64,000 nt of DNA from assembly GCA_039105265.1 (NCBI GenBank), contig JAPFFF010000005.1, positions 6,991,501 through 7,055,500 of the forward strand, written 5' to 3'. Position 1 is the first letter of the stretch, and every line of letters starts with the position of its first letter. Under the pieces are notes generated by a model. It worked only from the letters and a program-made list of their open reading frames with translations. It made no database searches and was not told the origin of the DNA. A program made the translations under genes and the position numbers. This document shows positions 52,489-62,510 of the stretch, in pieces. This DNA is from Tritrichomonas musculus. Lineage: Eukaryota > Parabasalia > Tritrichomonadida > Tritrichomonadidae.

Positions 52489-53333
52489 CTGGGCTTTTCT
52501 GTCCAAACGGATTTCATTCAAAAAGTTTTAAATGGACAGGAAAATTTTCTCGCTGTATTTTGAAAACTTTAAACTATCCAAAATGTCCAAAAATGTCCAT
52601 TTGACTCAAACACGGACAGAACATTCAATATTTTCATTGAACTACCTCAAAAATATTAATGTTCTTTCTTATTGTTTTATACTTTAGCTTTTGAATTATA
52701 AACTAGGATCAAAAACGATAAGACACCCAAAGGTGAAATTTCATTCAATTTTGACCATAGGTGTCTTATCGTTTTTGATCCTAGTTTACAAAAAATAATA
52801 ATAAAAAAAATTTTTTTGAATAAAATTAAATCGTCCATATTGTAAAAAAATGAAATTAAATGATAATTTGGTTCTTATTAAAAACAAATAATTTTTCTAA
52901 AATTGATAAGGTTATAAGAACGAAAATTAAAATTTGAATTGATTTTTCACAAATATTTTTTTTTTAAAAAAATGCATTTTAATAACTTCGTTAAATAAAA
53001 TGTTGGATTCAAAAATACCTATAATATATATTAAGAGTTGTAAAACTAATTATGATAATAATAATAAGTTATTTATTGATGGAATTTCAAAATATTGTTA
53101 TTTTTATTGATAAATGAAATTCAATTAATTTTGATATAAGAGAATATTCTTTAACTATATGTAAGAACAATTAAAAATGCTAAATATTTTGTGATTATAT
53201 AAAATGTCCAAAAAATGTTCGCTATGGACATTTATTTCAATTATTTGAGAGTTTATCGATTAAATTAACAGCTTTCTATCCATAAAAAGTGACTCCTTGT
53301 TTCAAAAAGTTAGAAACGGACAGAAAAGCCCAG
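52489..53333. mobile_element. 845-bp non-autonomous DNA transposon with 8-bp target duplication
   Basis: It starts CTGGGCTTTTCTGTCC and ends with the perfect inverse GGACAGAAAAGCCCAG. ATGCCTAG flanks it directly on both sides (52481-52488 and 53334-53341), a perfect 8-bp target duplication. Both ends and the interior are rich in GTCC/GGAC hexamers (AATGGACAGG, AAAATGTCCA), possible transposase binding sites. It has no coding capacity. An 8-bp duplication suits the hAT superfamily; a Mutator-like origin is also possible. The element at 7255 is a relative. Confidence 0.88.
52701..52786. mobile_element. 86-bp palindromic MITE nested in the 845-bp element
   Basis: It has perfect 27-bp inverted repeats (52701-52727 and 52760-52786, beginning AACTAGGATCAAAAACGATA) around a 32-base centre. 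TA lies on both sides (52699-52700 and 52787-52788), the target duplication of Tc1/mariner elements. It would fold as a nearly complete hairpin. Confidence 0.85.
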
Positions 53334-53687
53334 ATGCCTAGTACTGGATTTGTACCTTAAAAAAAATAGAGAGAAAAATTTTTCTTTCAATTTTTGAATG
53401 TCCTTACAAAAAGTCTCTTTTTGATAAAATTGAGAAAAAAAATTCCTTTCAATATTAGTATGGCCAAAAAATTTGAGACTGCCCATTAAAAATGGGAAAT
53501 ATTGTTTACATAAAAAAAAAAAAAAAGGGAAATCGTAATTGCCCTCAATCGTAATTGCCCGCACAAAAAAGGTCAATTTTGGCCTTAAAACCGTTGTCAA
53601 ATGAAAATGGAAGAATGACTTTTTGAATTATTTGGCTAATTATTCTCTGAAAATAATAATAAAATTACTAATTCCCGAAATCTTCCC

Positions 53688-54310
53688 CAGATATTTTCGA
53701 AATCATTTTCAGATATTTTCGAAATCATTTTCAGATATTTGCGAAGTCATTTTTAGATATTTTCGAAATCATTTTCAGATATTTTCGAAATCATTTTCAG
53801 ATATTTTCGAAATCATTTTCAGATAATTACGAAATCATTTTCAGATATTTGCGAAGTCATTTTTAGATATTTTCTAAATCATTTTCAGATATTTTCGAAA
53901 TCATTTTCAGATATTTTCGAAATCATTTTCAGATATTTGCGAAATCATTTTCAGATATTTTCGAAATCATTTTCAGATATTTTCTAAATCATTTTCAGAT
54001 AATTACGAAATCATTTTTAGATATTTTCGAAATCATTTTCAGATATTTGTGAAATCATTTTTAGATATTTTCGAAATCATTTTCAGATATTTTCGAAATC
54101 ATTTTCAGATATTTTCGAAATCATTTTCAGATAATTACGAAATCATTTTTAGATATTTTCGAAATCATTTTCAGATAATTACGAAATCATTTTTAGATAT
54201 TTTCTAAATCATTTTCAGATGATCACAGAGTCATTTTCAGATGATCACAGAGTCATTTTCAGATGATCACAGAGTCATTTTCAGATGATCACAGAGTCAT
54301 TTTCAGATGA
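53688..54310 (+). repeat. 22-bp minisatellite, left arm
   Basis: Tandem units of 22 bp, main type AGATATTTTCGAAATCATTT plus TC. Variants are AGATAATTACGAAATCATTT, AGATATTTGCGAAGTCATTT and, at the inner end, four units of AGATGATCACAGAGTCATTT type. The short protein frames across it are repeat artefacts. Confidence 0.95.
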
Positions 54311-54998
54311 TTATAAAATAATTAAATATTATATTTTATGACTAAATATATAAAAAAAGCATATATCAAGAAATTTTACAAATTCAATGGGAATTCCTCT
54401 CAATTTTAAAAAACCGCCTACCATAAAAAATTTGTTTTTCAATATCTACTTAATTTTTTGGAATCTATTTTATAAAATATAACAATATTTAAAATTATTC
54501 AAAAAATGCATATGCTTAAATACAAAATTATGATAATTATACTTCAAATATAAAAAAGATATTTGCTGCAAAGAAAAAAATTTAAAAAATGCTTCTGTTA
54601 TGATCTTTTTCAATTGCTTCCAAAAATAATTATACATAAAATACAACGAGATATCTTATATTGATCTAGCTTAACTTCATTTTTAAAAACATTGAAAAAG
54701 TTTTAAAAGGTATTGAAAAAGTGGATTTTAAATGAAGCACAACTCTGTGTAGAAGCAAAATTAACATATAAAACCTATATAATTTTGAATCTATATACCG
54801 TGAAGTTTAATGTAACAGAAAGCTTTTTTTACTATTTAAATAGTAAAAAATTAAATACATAATTTTCAATAGTTTATAAATTTTTATCAAGTCAGCATTT
54901 AATCACTAAAATTTAATATGTCATGCATTAGATATAATTTATTATATATTTATAAAATATACTTGGAATAAAAATAGAATAACAAAAGTTATATAAAA

Positions 54999-56118
54999 TT
55001 AAAAAAAAAAAAAATCACCACTGTATACAATATCCTTTGCCCAGATCTGGTAATCTTGAAAAGCTTCAAGTAAACAGCTTTTATGAGCTCCAATAAAAAG
55101 TTCGTAAGCTTGTTTGCTTGCTTCAGTTGCTGGAATGTTACTTGGATAAAATTTGCTAATATCTCTTTTCTTGAAGTAGTTAAACAATAATGATTCAATG
55201 TATTGTTGTTTCTTGTTTGCATCTAGGTGATTCATAAATTGTGATGTTCCATTTATTTGAATTCACTTGCTCACCAGTAAAGTACCATTCATTAATAACA
55301 TCAACAACAAATTCTTTGCTGAAAGGTAAATGATATAAGTTAGCTATTGAGTCAAAAGTAGGTGGAAATTCATTAAGGAGCTCTTTTATTATTATAATCA
55401 GGTCATAATCAATATCAAAGTCTTTATTATAACTTAATGTGCAGGCCCTTGTCGTTGCTGTTTGACCATAAACATCTTGCTCCATTGATCTTGTTTTAGT
55501 GTTGGTTCATCACTATGTGTTGAGAAAGAGTAGTACCATCAATAAGAACTCTATGATTTTTTCTGTTTTGTTCCTCACCTAGTCTGTAAATCTTGTCTTG
55601 TTGCTTGTCCTGGCACTTTTGAAACGAGCTTGTTTTCATTTGGATCGCAAAAACGATTAACACCTCTTGTCCCTGCGTTTCATTATTGCTTGTAATTCTT
55701 TTGCCAATGATTTTAGTTAATGAATCAAGCCAATCAAATCATCTATTTATGAAATGGTGTTCAAAGTCAAAAAAATGAAGCAAATACTCAAAGCTCATTA
55801 ATATTTCAATGAAGAATTGCAGTGTGAAATCAAAATTGTCTATCTCCTCCCATCTGAGCTCTAATGGAATAATCTATGTACTTGACTGTTTTGTCAAAAC
55901 TCTTTCTACGTACTCATCATGAATGATTTTGATTATTTCTGTCTTGGCTGCAGCTCCTTTGGACTAATATTAAAGAGGCACTTTTCTTTGTTCTTTGGAA
56001 TTATAACTAAATCCTTAAAATTATTTTTAGACTTGATTGACTGTTGAAAACATAAGAAGGTGACAAAAATAGAATTGAATATGTTTGCTAAAATTGGCCT
56101 TGTAATTGACCATAACAT
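54999..56118 (-). other. Short hypothetical reading frames in left arm
   Basis: Three short frames lie here: 54999-55235 (78 codons), 55195-55485 (96 codons, MEQDVYGQTATTRAC...) and 55933-56118 (61 codons). Composition is more protein-like than in the surrounding DNA, and the first two overlap. I recognise no family. They look like remnants of a gene carried by the element. They are identical to those in the other arm, which shows that the arms are copies, not that the frames are under selection. Confidence 0.4.
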
Positions 56119-56156
56119 TTAATTTGACAAAAGGTAAATGTTATTATTTCTTTCTT

Positions 56157-57004
56157 GCTGTGATTGATTGCTGTTATTGAATTATGAATTGACAGTTGAT
56201 ATTAATTATTATCATTGAATCTGGGATTGGAATTGAATGCTGCTATTGATACAGTAATTGATTGCCGATATTGAATATGAAATTGATTAGATTATTTAGA
56301 TTGAATGCTAATTTGATTGTTGGAATTGATCATTGAATGCTATTTTAATTGTTGGAATTGAATCAGGATTTAATTATTGAATATGTCAATGAGTTATTAA
56401 TTTTATTATTGACATTGAATATGTAAATGATGGTTAATTATTGTTATTGGTGTGATTACAGTTATTGAATACTGGATTGAATAAATGTAAATGTAAACCA
56501 TTCAATATTTTTTTTTATTTTTTTGGAAAGCATCTCTGATTCAATCACATTAGCAATTCCAATTTTAATGACAGCAATCAGTAATCAATTCAGATTCTAA
56601 TCAATTACATATTCATTGTCAGCAATCAATTAAGGCATCCAAATACATTTCAGATCCAATTACAATAATCAAATTAGAATTCAATCCAGTATTCAATAAC
56701 TGTAATCACACCAATAACAATAATTAACCATCATTTACATATTCAATGTCAATAATAAAATTAATAACTCATTGACATATTCAATAATTAAATCCTGATT
56801 CAATTCCAACAATTAAAATAGCATTCAATGATCAATTCCAACAATCAAATTAGCATTCAATCTAAATAATCTAATCAATTTCATATTCAATATCGGCAAT
56901 CAATTACTGTATCAATAGCAGCATTCAATTCCAATCCCAGATTCAATGATAATAATTAATATCAACTGTCAATTCATAATTCAATAACAGCAATCAATCA
57001 CAGC
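56157..57004. repeat. Degenerate TTGAAT/ATTCAA repeat core of the palindrome, including 196-bp centre
   Basis: From 56157 the plus strand is filled with loose repeats of the ATTGATTGCTGTTATTGAAT type. After about 56515 the same motifs appear inverted (ATTCAATAACAGCAATCAAT). The unpaired centre 56483-56678 carries right-arm-type motifs and a T-run. Confidence 0.7.
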
Positions 57005-57042
57005 AAGAAAGAAATAATAACATTTACCTTTTGTCAAATTAA

Positions 57043-58162
57043 ATGTTATGGTCAATTACAAGGCCAATTTTAGCAAACATATTCAATTCTATTTTTGTCA
57101 CCTTCTTATGTTTTCAACAGTCAATCAAGTCTAAAAATAATTTTAAGGATTTAGTTATAATTCCAAAGAACAAAGAAAAGTGCCTCTTTAATATTAGTCC
57201 AAAGGAGCTGCAGCCAAGACAGAAATAATCAAAATCATTCATGATGAGTACGTAGAAAGAGTTTTGACAAAACAGTCAAGTACATAGATTATTCCATTAG
57301 AGCTCAGATGGGAGGAGATAGACAATTTTGATTTCACACTGCAATTCTTCATTGAAATATTAATGAGCTTTGAGTATTTGCTTCATTTTTTTGACTTTGA
57401 ACACCATTTCATAAATAGATGATTTGATTGGCTTGATTCATTAACTAAAATCATTGGCAAAAGAATTACAAGCAATAATGAAACGCAGGGACAAGAGGTG
57501 TTAATCGTTTTTGCGATCCAAATGAAAACAAGCTCGTTTCAAAAGTGCCAGGACAAGCAACAAGACAAGATTTACAGACTAGGTGAGGAACAAAACAGAA
57601 AAAATCATAGAGTTCTTATTGATGGTACTACTCTTTCTCAACACATAGTGATGAACCAACACTAAAACAAGATCAATGGAGCAAGATGTTTATGGTCAAA
57701 CAGCAACGACAAGGGCCTGCACATTAAGTTATAATAAAGACTTTGATATTGATTATGACCTGATTATAATAATAAAAGAGCTCCTTAATGAATTTCCACC
57801 TACTTTTGACTCAATAGCTAACTTATATCATTTACCTTTCAGCAAAGAATTTGTTGTTGATGTTATTAATGAATGGTACTTTACTGGTGAGCAAGTGAAT
57901 TCAAATAAATGGAACATCACAATTTATGAATCACCTAGATGCAAACAAGAAACAACAATACATTGAATCATTATTGTTTAACTACTTCAAGAAAAGAGAT
58001 ATTAGCAAATTTTATCCAAGTAACATTCCAGCAACTGAAGCAAGCAAACAAGCTTACGAACTTTTTATTGGAGCTCATAAAAGCTGTTTACTTGAAGCTT
58101 TTCAAGATTACCAGATCTGGGCAAAGGATATTGTATACAGTGGTGATTTTTTTTTTTTTTAA
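57043..58162 (+). other. Short hypothetical reading frames in right arm
   Basis: Mirror copies of the left-arm frames: 57043-57228, 57676-57966 and 57926-58162. The proteins are identical to their left-arm partners. No known domain is recognised. Confidence 0.4.
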
Positions 58163-58850
58163 TTTTATATAACTTTTGTTATTCTATTTTTATTCCAAGT
58201 ATATTTTATAAATATATAATAAATTATATCTAATGCATGACATATTAAATTTTAGTGATTAAATGCTGACTTGATAAAAATTTATAAACTATTGAAAATT
58301 ATGTATTTAATTTTTTACTATTTAAATAGTAAAAAAAGCTTTCTGTTACATTAAACTTCACGGTATATAGATTCAAAATTATATAGGTTTTATATGTTAA
58401 TTTTGCTTCTACACAGAGTTGTGCTTCATTTAAAATCCACTTTTTCAATACCTTTTAAAACTTTTTCAATGTTTTTAAAAATGAAGTTAAGCTAGATCAA
58501 TATAAGATATCTCGTTGTATTTTATGTATAATTATTTTTGGAAGCAATTGAAAAAGATCATAACAGAAGCATTTTTTAAATTTTTTTCTTTGCAGCAAAT
58601 ATCTTTTTTATATTTGAAGTATAATTATCATAATTTTGTATTTAAGCATATGCATTTTTTGAATAATTTTAAATATTGTTATATTTTATAAAATAGATTC
58701 CAAAAAATTAAGTAGATATTGAAAAACAAATTTTTTATGGTAGGCGGTTTTTTAAAATTGAGAGGAATTCCCATTGAATTTGTAAAATTTCTTGATATAT
58801 GCTTTTTTTATATATTTAGTCATAAAATATAATATTTAATTATTTTATAA

Positions 58851-59517
58851 TCATCTGAAAATGACTCTGTGATCATCTGAAAATGACTCTGTGATCATCT
58901 GAAAATGACTCTGTGATCATCTGAAAATGACTCTGTGATCATCTGAAAATGACTCTGTGATCATCTGAAAATGATTTAGAAAATATCTAAAAATGATTTC
59001 GTAATTATCTGAAAATGATTTCGAAAATATCTAAAAATGATTTCGTAATTATCTGAAAATGATTTCGAAAATATCTGAAAATGATTTCGAAAATATCTGA
59101 AAATGATTTCGCAAATATCTGAAAATGATTTCGAAAATATCTAAAAATGATTTCGTAATTATCTGAAAATGATTTCGAAAATATCTAAAAATGATTTCGT
59201 AATTATCTGAAAATGATTTCGAAAATATCTAAAAATGATTTCGTAATTATCTGAAAATGATTTAGAAAATATCTGAAAATGATTTCGAAAATATCTAAAA
59301 ATGATTTCGTAATTATCTGAAAATGATTTAGAAAATATCTAAAAATGACTTCGCAAATATCTGAAAATGATTTCGTAATTATCTGAAAATGATTTCGAAA
59401 ATATCTGAAAATGATTTCGAAAATATCTGAAAATGATTTCGAAAATATCTAAAAATGACTTCGCAAATATCTGAAAATGATTTCGAAAATATCTGAAAAT
59501 GATTTCGAAAATATCTG
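58851..59517 (-). repeat. 22-bp minisatellite, right arm
   Basis: Inverse counterpart of the left array, with five instead of four units of the AGATGATCACAGAGTCATTT type and a different order of the other variants. Confidence 0.95.
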
Positions 59518-59678
59518 GGGAAGATTTCGGGAATTAGTAATTTTATTATTATTTTCAGAGAATAATTAGCCAAATAATTCAAAAAGTCATTCTTCCATTT
59601 TCATTTGACAACGGTTTTAAGGCCAAAATTGACCTTTTTTGTGCGGGCAATTACGATTGAGGGCAATTACGATTTCCC

Positions 59679-59710
<32 letters not shown>

Positions 59711-59761
59711 ATTTAAATTTCGGTTAAACTGCGGACTTTTGTAACTTGCCAATTAAAAATT

Positions 59762-61861
59762 TCAATGTAACTTTTTGGCGATACTCTTTGATGGGATCAT
59801 AATAATGCTTCTTGAACATTTTTTAAAAATTTCAATTATTTTAGGCAAGTCTGATTTCAATTTTGAATCTTCTGAAATTTCAATTATTCGAAGATTTTCG
59901 CAGTTGGCAAATGCATAATCAGATATTTTAGAAACTTTTGATGGAATAAAAAGATCTTTGATGCCTGAATTAAAAAATGCAGAATCTTCAATTTTTTGTA
60001 AATTGGAATTTTGTGGAATTTCTACTTTTGTCAGATTTTTACAAGAGTTAAATGCATCATTGCATATTTTAGAAACTTTTGATGGAATATAAATTTCTTT
60101 GATATTTGAATATGAAAATGCATGTGTTTCAATTGTTTGCAAATTGGAATTTTGTGGAATTTCAATTTTCGTCAGTTTTCTACAAATAGAAAATGCAGTG
60201 GAGCCTATTTTAGAAATGTTTGATGGAATAAAAATTTTTTTGATATCTAAATTTGAAAAAGTAGATTGATTGATTGTTTGTAAACTTGAATTCTGTGGAA
60301 TATCAATCTTCGTCAGTTTTTTACAGTGTGAAAATGCATAAGAATCGATGATTTTAATGTTTGACGGAATTGAAATTTCTTCAATGTCATAACGTACGAA
60401 TAGAAGAATGTCAAATTCATCGCTATTTATGTCACTTTTTCCAAACAAGTATTTGTCTTCTTTATATAAGAATTGATCATTCAATGGTGAAACATTAATT
60501 CTTGCCAAATATTTTGCTTCATAACACCATCCTTCTTCCAACTCTTTCAAACTGGCTGGCAAATAAAGTTCTTTGACACTTGAAGACCAAAGTGCATATT
60601 TCCCGATTTTTTGTAAACTTGAATTCTGTCGAATATCAATCTTCGTCAGTTTTTTACAGTGTGCAATTGCATAAGAATCGATGATTTTAATGTTTGACGG
60701 AATTGAAATTTCTTCAATGTCACGACGTGCGAATAGAAGAATGTCAAATTCATCGCTGTTTTTGTCACTTTTTCCAAGCAAGTATTTGTCTTCTTTATAT
60801 AAGAATTGATCATTCAATGGTGAAACATTAATTCTTGTCAATTTTTTTGTATCGCAACACCATCCTTCTTCCAACTCTTTCAAATTGTCTGGCAAATAAA
60901 TCCCTTCAATTTTTGAATACGCAAATGCATTTTCTCCGATTGTTTTCAAATTTGAATTCTGTGGAATTTCAACTTTCTTCAGATGATTGCAATTATAGAA
61001 TGCTTTTTCACATATTTTAGAAACTTGTGATGGAATAGAAATATCTTTGATACCTGAAGTATTAAATGCATTATTGCCAATCGTTTGTAAACTTGAATTT
61101 TGTGGAATTTCAACTTTCTTCAGTTCCAAGCAGCCTGAAAACGCGCCGGATGATATGATTCTGATGTTCGAAGGAATTGAAATTTCTTTAATGTCACGAC
61201 GTGCGAATAGAAGAACGTCAAATTCACTGTTATTTTTGTCACTTTTTCCAAACAAGTATTTGCCTTCTTTATATAAGAATCGATCGTTCAAAGGTGAAAC
61301 ATAAATTCTTCTCAATTGCTGAGCATCATCACACCATCCTTCTTCCAATTCTTCTAAACTGGCTGGCAAATTAATTTTTTCGATTCGTGAAAGATATGGA
61401 AAAGCATTTCTGTAGATTTTTCTGACAGCAGAATCTTCTGCAAACTCGATGATTCCGAGAGAAATACAAGTGCCACTGATGCTCGTGATTAAGTAATCCG
61501 TTGACTCATATCTGACTGTCCGTGGAACAAACTCTTGAATATAGAATAAACTTGACTTTTTGATTTTAAATAGAGAGGCTGTTTGATTTGTTCGGTCGAT
61601 TTTAAATAGAATTTTTTTTGAATTAGGCTCGATGGTTTCACACAGATAAATTTTGATCAATTCAACATCGCCTTTTCTGCACGCATGATGTAGTTCTTGC
61701 TTAATTTCTTCGAATTCTTCTTCAGAACGAAGATTATTGGAATATGCAAAAAGATCGAGTATTTCTTTCTTCTTTTCTTTTGCTGGTTCTGTCTCCAAGT
61801 CTTTCTCATATTCTTTAATTGGTATTTGGAAAAATCCCGATTTCTCTCCTTTTCCGTCCAT
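59762..61861 (-). CDS. BspA-like leucine-rich repeat protein with ankyrin-like N-terminus
   Basis: The protein has 699 residues. After a short charged N-terminus comes an ankyrin-like stretch (LHHACRKGDVELIKIYLCE, about 57-75), then some 20 BspA-type (LRR_5) repeats of about 23 residues, such as IKEIYIPSKVSKICNDAFNSCKNLTKVEIPQNSNLQKI. A larger block (ELEEGWC...SPLNDQFLYKEDKYLFGKSD...IEEISIPSNIKII) occurs three times. No signal peptide or C-terminal membrane segment is seen, so unlike many BspA-like surface proteins this one may stay inside the cell. Such repeats mediate protein binding, in some family members adhesion (known for the family; not shown here). The ATG at 61861 is clear. The gene ends 84 bp from the giant palindrome. 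Confidence 0.88.
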   Translation of the reverse strand: MDGKGEKSGFFQIPIKEYEKDLETEPAKEKKKEILDLFAYSNNLRSEEEFEEIKQELHHACRKGDVELIKIYLCETIEPNSKKILFKIDRTNQTASLFKIKKSSLFYIQEFVPRTVRYESTDYLITSISGTCISLGIIEFAEDSAVRKIYRNAFPYLSRIEKINLPASLEELEEGWCDDAQQLRRIYVSPLNDRFLYKEGKYLFGKSDKNNSEFDVLLFARRDIKEISIPSNIRIISSGAFSGCLELKKVEIPQNSSLQTIGNNAFNTSGIKDISIPSQVSKICEKAFYNCNHLKKVEIPQNSNLKTIGENAFAYSKIEGIYLPDNLKELEEGWCCDTKKLTRINVSPLNDQFLYKEDKYLLGKSDKNSDEFDILLFARRDIEEISIPSNIKIIDSYAIAHCKKLTKIDIRQNSSLQKIGKYALWSSSVKELYLPASLKELEEGWCYEAKYLARINVSPLNDQFLYKEDKYLFGKSDINSDEFDILLFVRYDIEEISIPSNIKIIDSYAFSHCKKLTKIDIPQNSSLQTINQSTFSNLDIKKIFIPSNISKIGSTAFSICRKLTKIEIPQNSNLQTIETHAFSYSNIKEIYIPSKVSKICNDAFNSCKNLTKVEIPQNSNLQKIEDSAFFNSGIKDLFIPSKVSKISDYAFANCENLRIIEISEDSKLKSDLPKIIEIFKKCSRSIIMIPSKSIAKKLH

Positions 61862-62510
61862 TAAACTCTTTTTTATATAGGAACATTTATATTATTAAAC
61901 GGTGGCCATGAAAAAATATAAATATCTTCATATCCATATTGAATTAACTATTATAAATAGAAATTTTATTTCTTATATTAATTATTAAAAGAGTTTAATG
62001 CCAATATAAAAACTTTTCTAAAAATAAACTTATTCAAATTTCATATAAAATCAAAAAAATTGAAAATTCACTCTTCATAACAACATCCAAAAGTGTAAAT
62101 AAATATAAAATTAGTTTTGAAGTACAAATTTTAGTTTATAACTCATCTAATGCAATAGAAAAGGAGCCTTATTTTTTAATAACACTCAATCATCCTCACT
62201 CTCACATGTTACAGTAACTAATACAGCCAATATTCCATCTGAATTCAATACAATTCCAACCAAGCCAAATATCAGTTTTTTTTTTTCCTTCTCAAAGTAT
62301 AGCAGAAGAGTTCCAATATTATATTTGATTAAAAGAAAGAAAAGTGATATTATGATATTATAAAGCAAAAAAATCAATATAATTTTAAAAGAGACAAGAT
62401 GAATACAAAAAGCAATGAGTAGTAAAATGATAACTTAAAAATCAGAAGAAACTTTAAAATCTAATTCTTTGTCACTTCCATTTTTCAATTCTTTTTTAAT
62501 ATTTTTGCTT
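61862..62510. other. Intergenic region
   Basis: It contains AACGGTGGCC on the plus strand at about 61899 (ACCGTT on the gene strand), about 40 bases before the LRR gene's ATG. No gene is supported; the frame at 62186-62377 is a low-complexity hydrophobic artefact. Confidence 0.4.

Larger units (their letters stand above)
53527..56482 (+). repeat. Left arm of giant inverted repeat
   Basis: This 2956-bp arm is the inverse of 56679-59678. From outside in it holds a double TCGTAATTGCCC motif, a 22-bp minisatellite, AT-rich single-copy DNA, short open frames, and degenerate TTGAAT/TTGATT repeats near the centre. Confidence 0.92.
53527..59678. mobile_element. 6.15-kb giant inverted repeat, foldback-type element
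   Basis: Two arms of about 3 kb are near-perfect inverse copies: positions summing to 113161 match inside the minisatellites (for example 55195 with 57966) and those summing to 113205 match outside. They flank a 196-bp centre. Outer ends are GGGAAATCGTAATTGCCC and its inverse, with a second TCGTAATTGCCC directly after. Both outer ends abut an A-run on the same strand (15 A on the left, 28 A on the right), as if inserted into an A tract. Long inverted repeats containing tandem repeats recall foldback elements such as Drosophila FB or Galileo. No transposase was recognised. It could also be a palindromic rearrangement of a larger element. Confidence 0.75.
56679..59678 (-). repeat. Right arm of giant inverted repeat
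   Basis: This 3000-bp arm is 44 bp longer than the left one. The difference equals two minisatellite units, one of which is an extra GATCACAGAGTCAT-type unit. Outside the minisatellite I saw no length difference, so the arms are young or kept alike by gene conversion. Confidence 0.92.

Noticed and set aside
53623-53826. 67-residue protein present in both palindrome arms
   Set aside because: It is translation of the minisatellite (FRYFRNHFQIFSKS repeats); identity between arms only reflects the inverted repeat.
53688-54310. CRISPR-like array
   Set aside because: The 22-bp units are contiguous with no unique spacers and the setting is eukaryotic; this is a minisatellite.
54999-58162. Palindrome as a known capsid- or integrase-bearing large element
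   Set aside because: No polymerase, integrase, protease or capsid motif was seen; the short frames match no family I know, so no such label is given.
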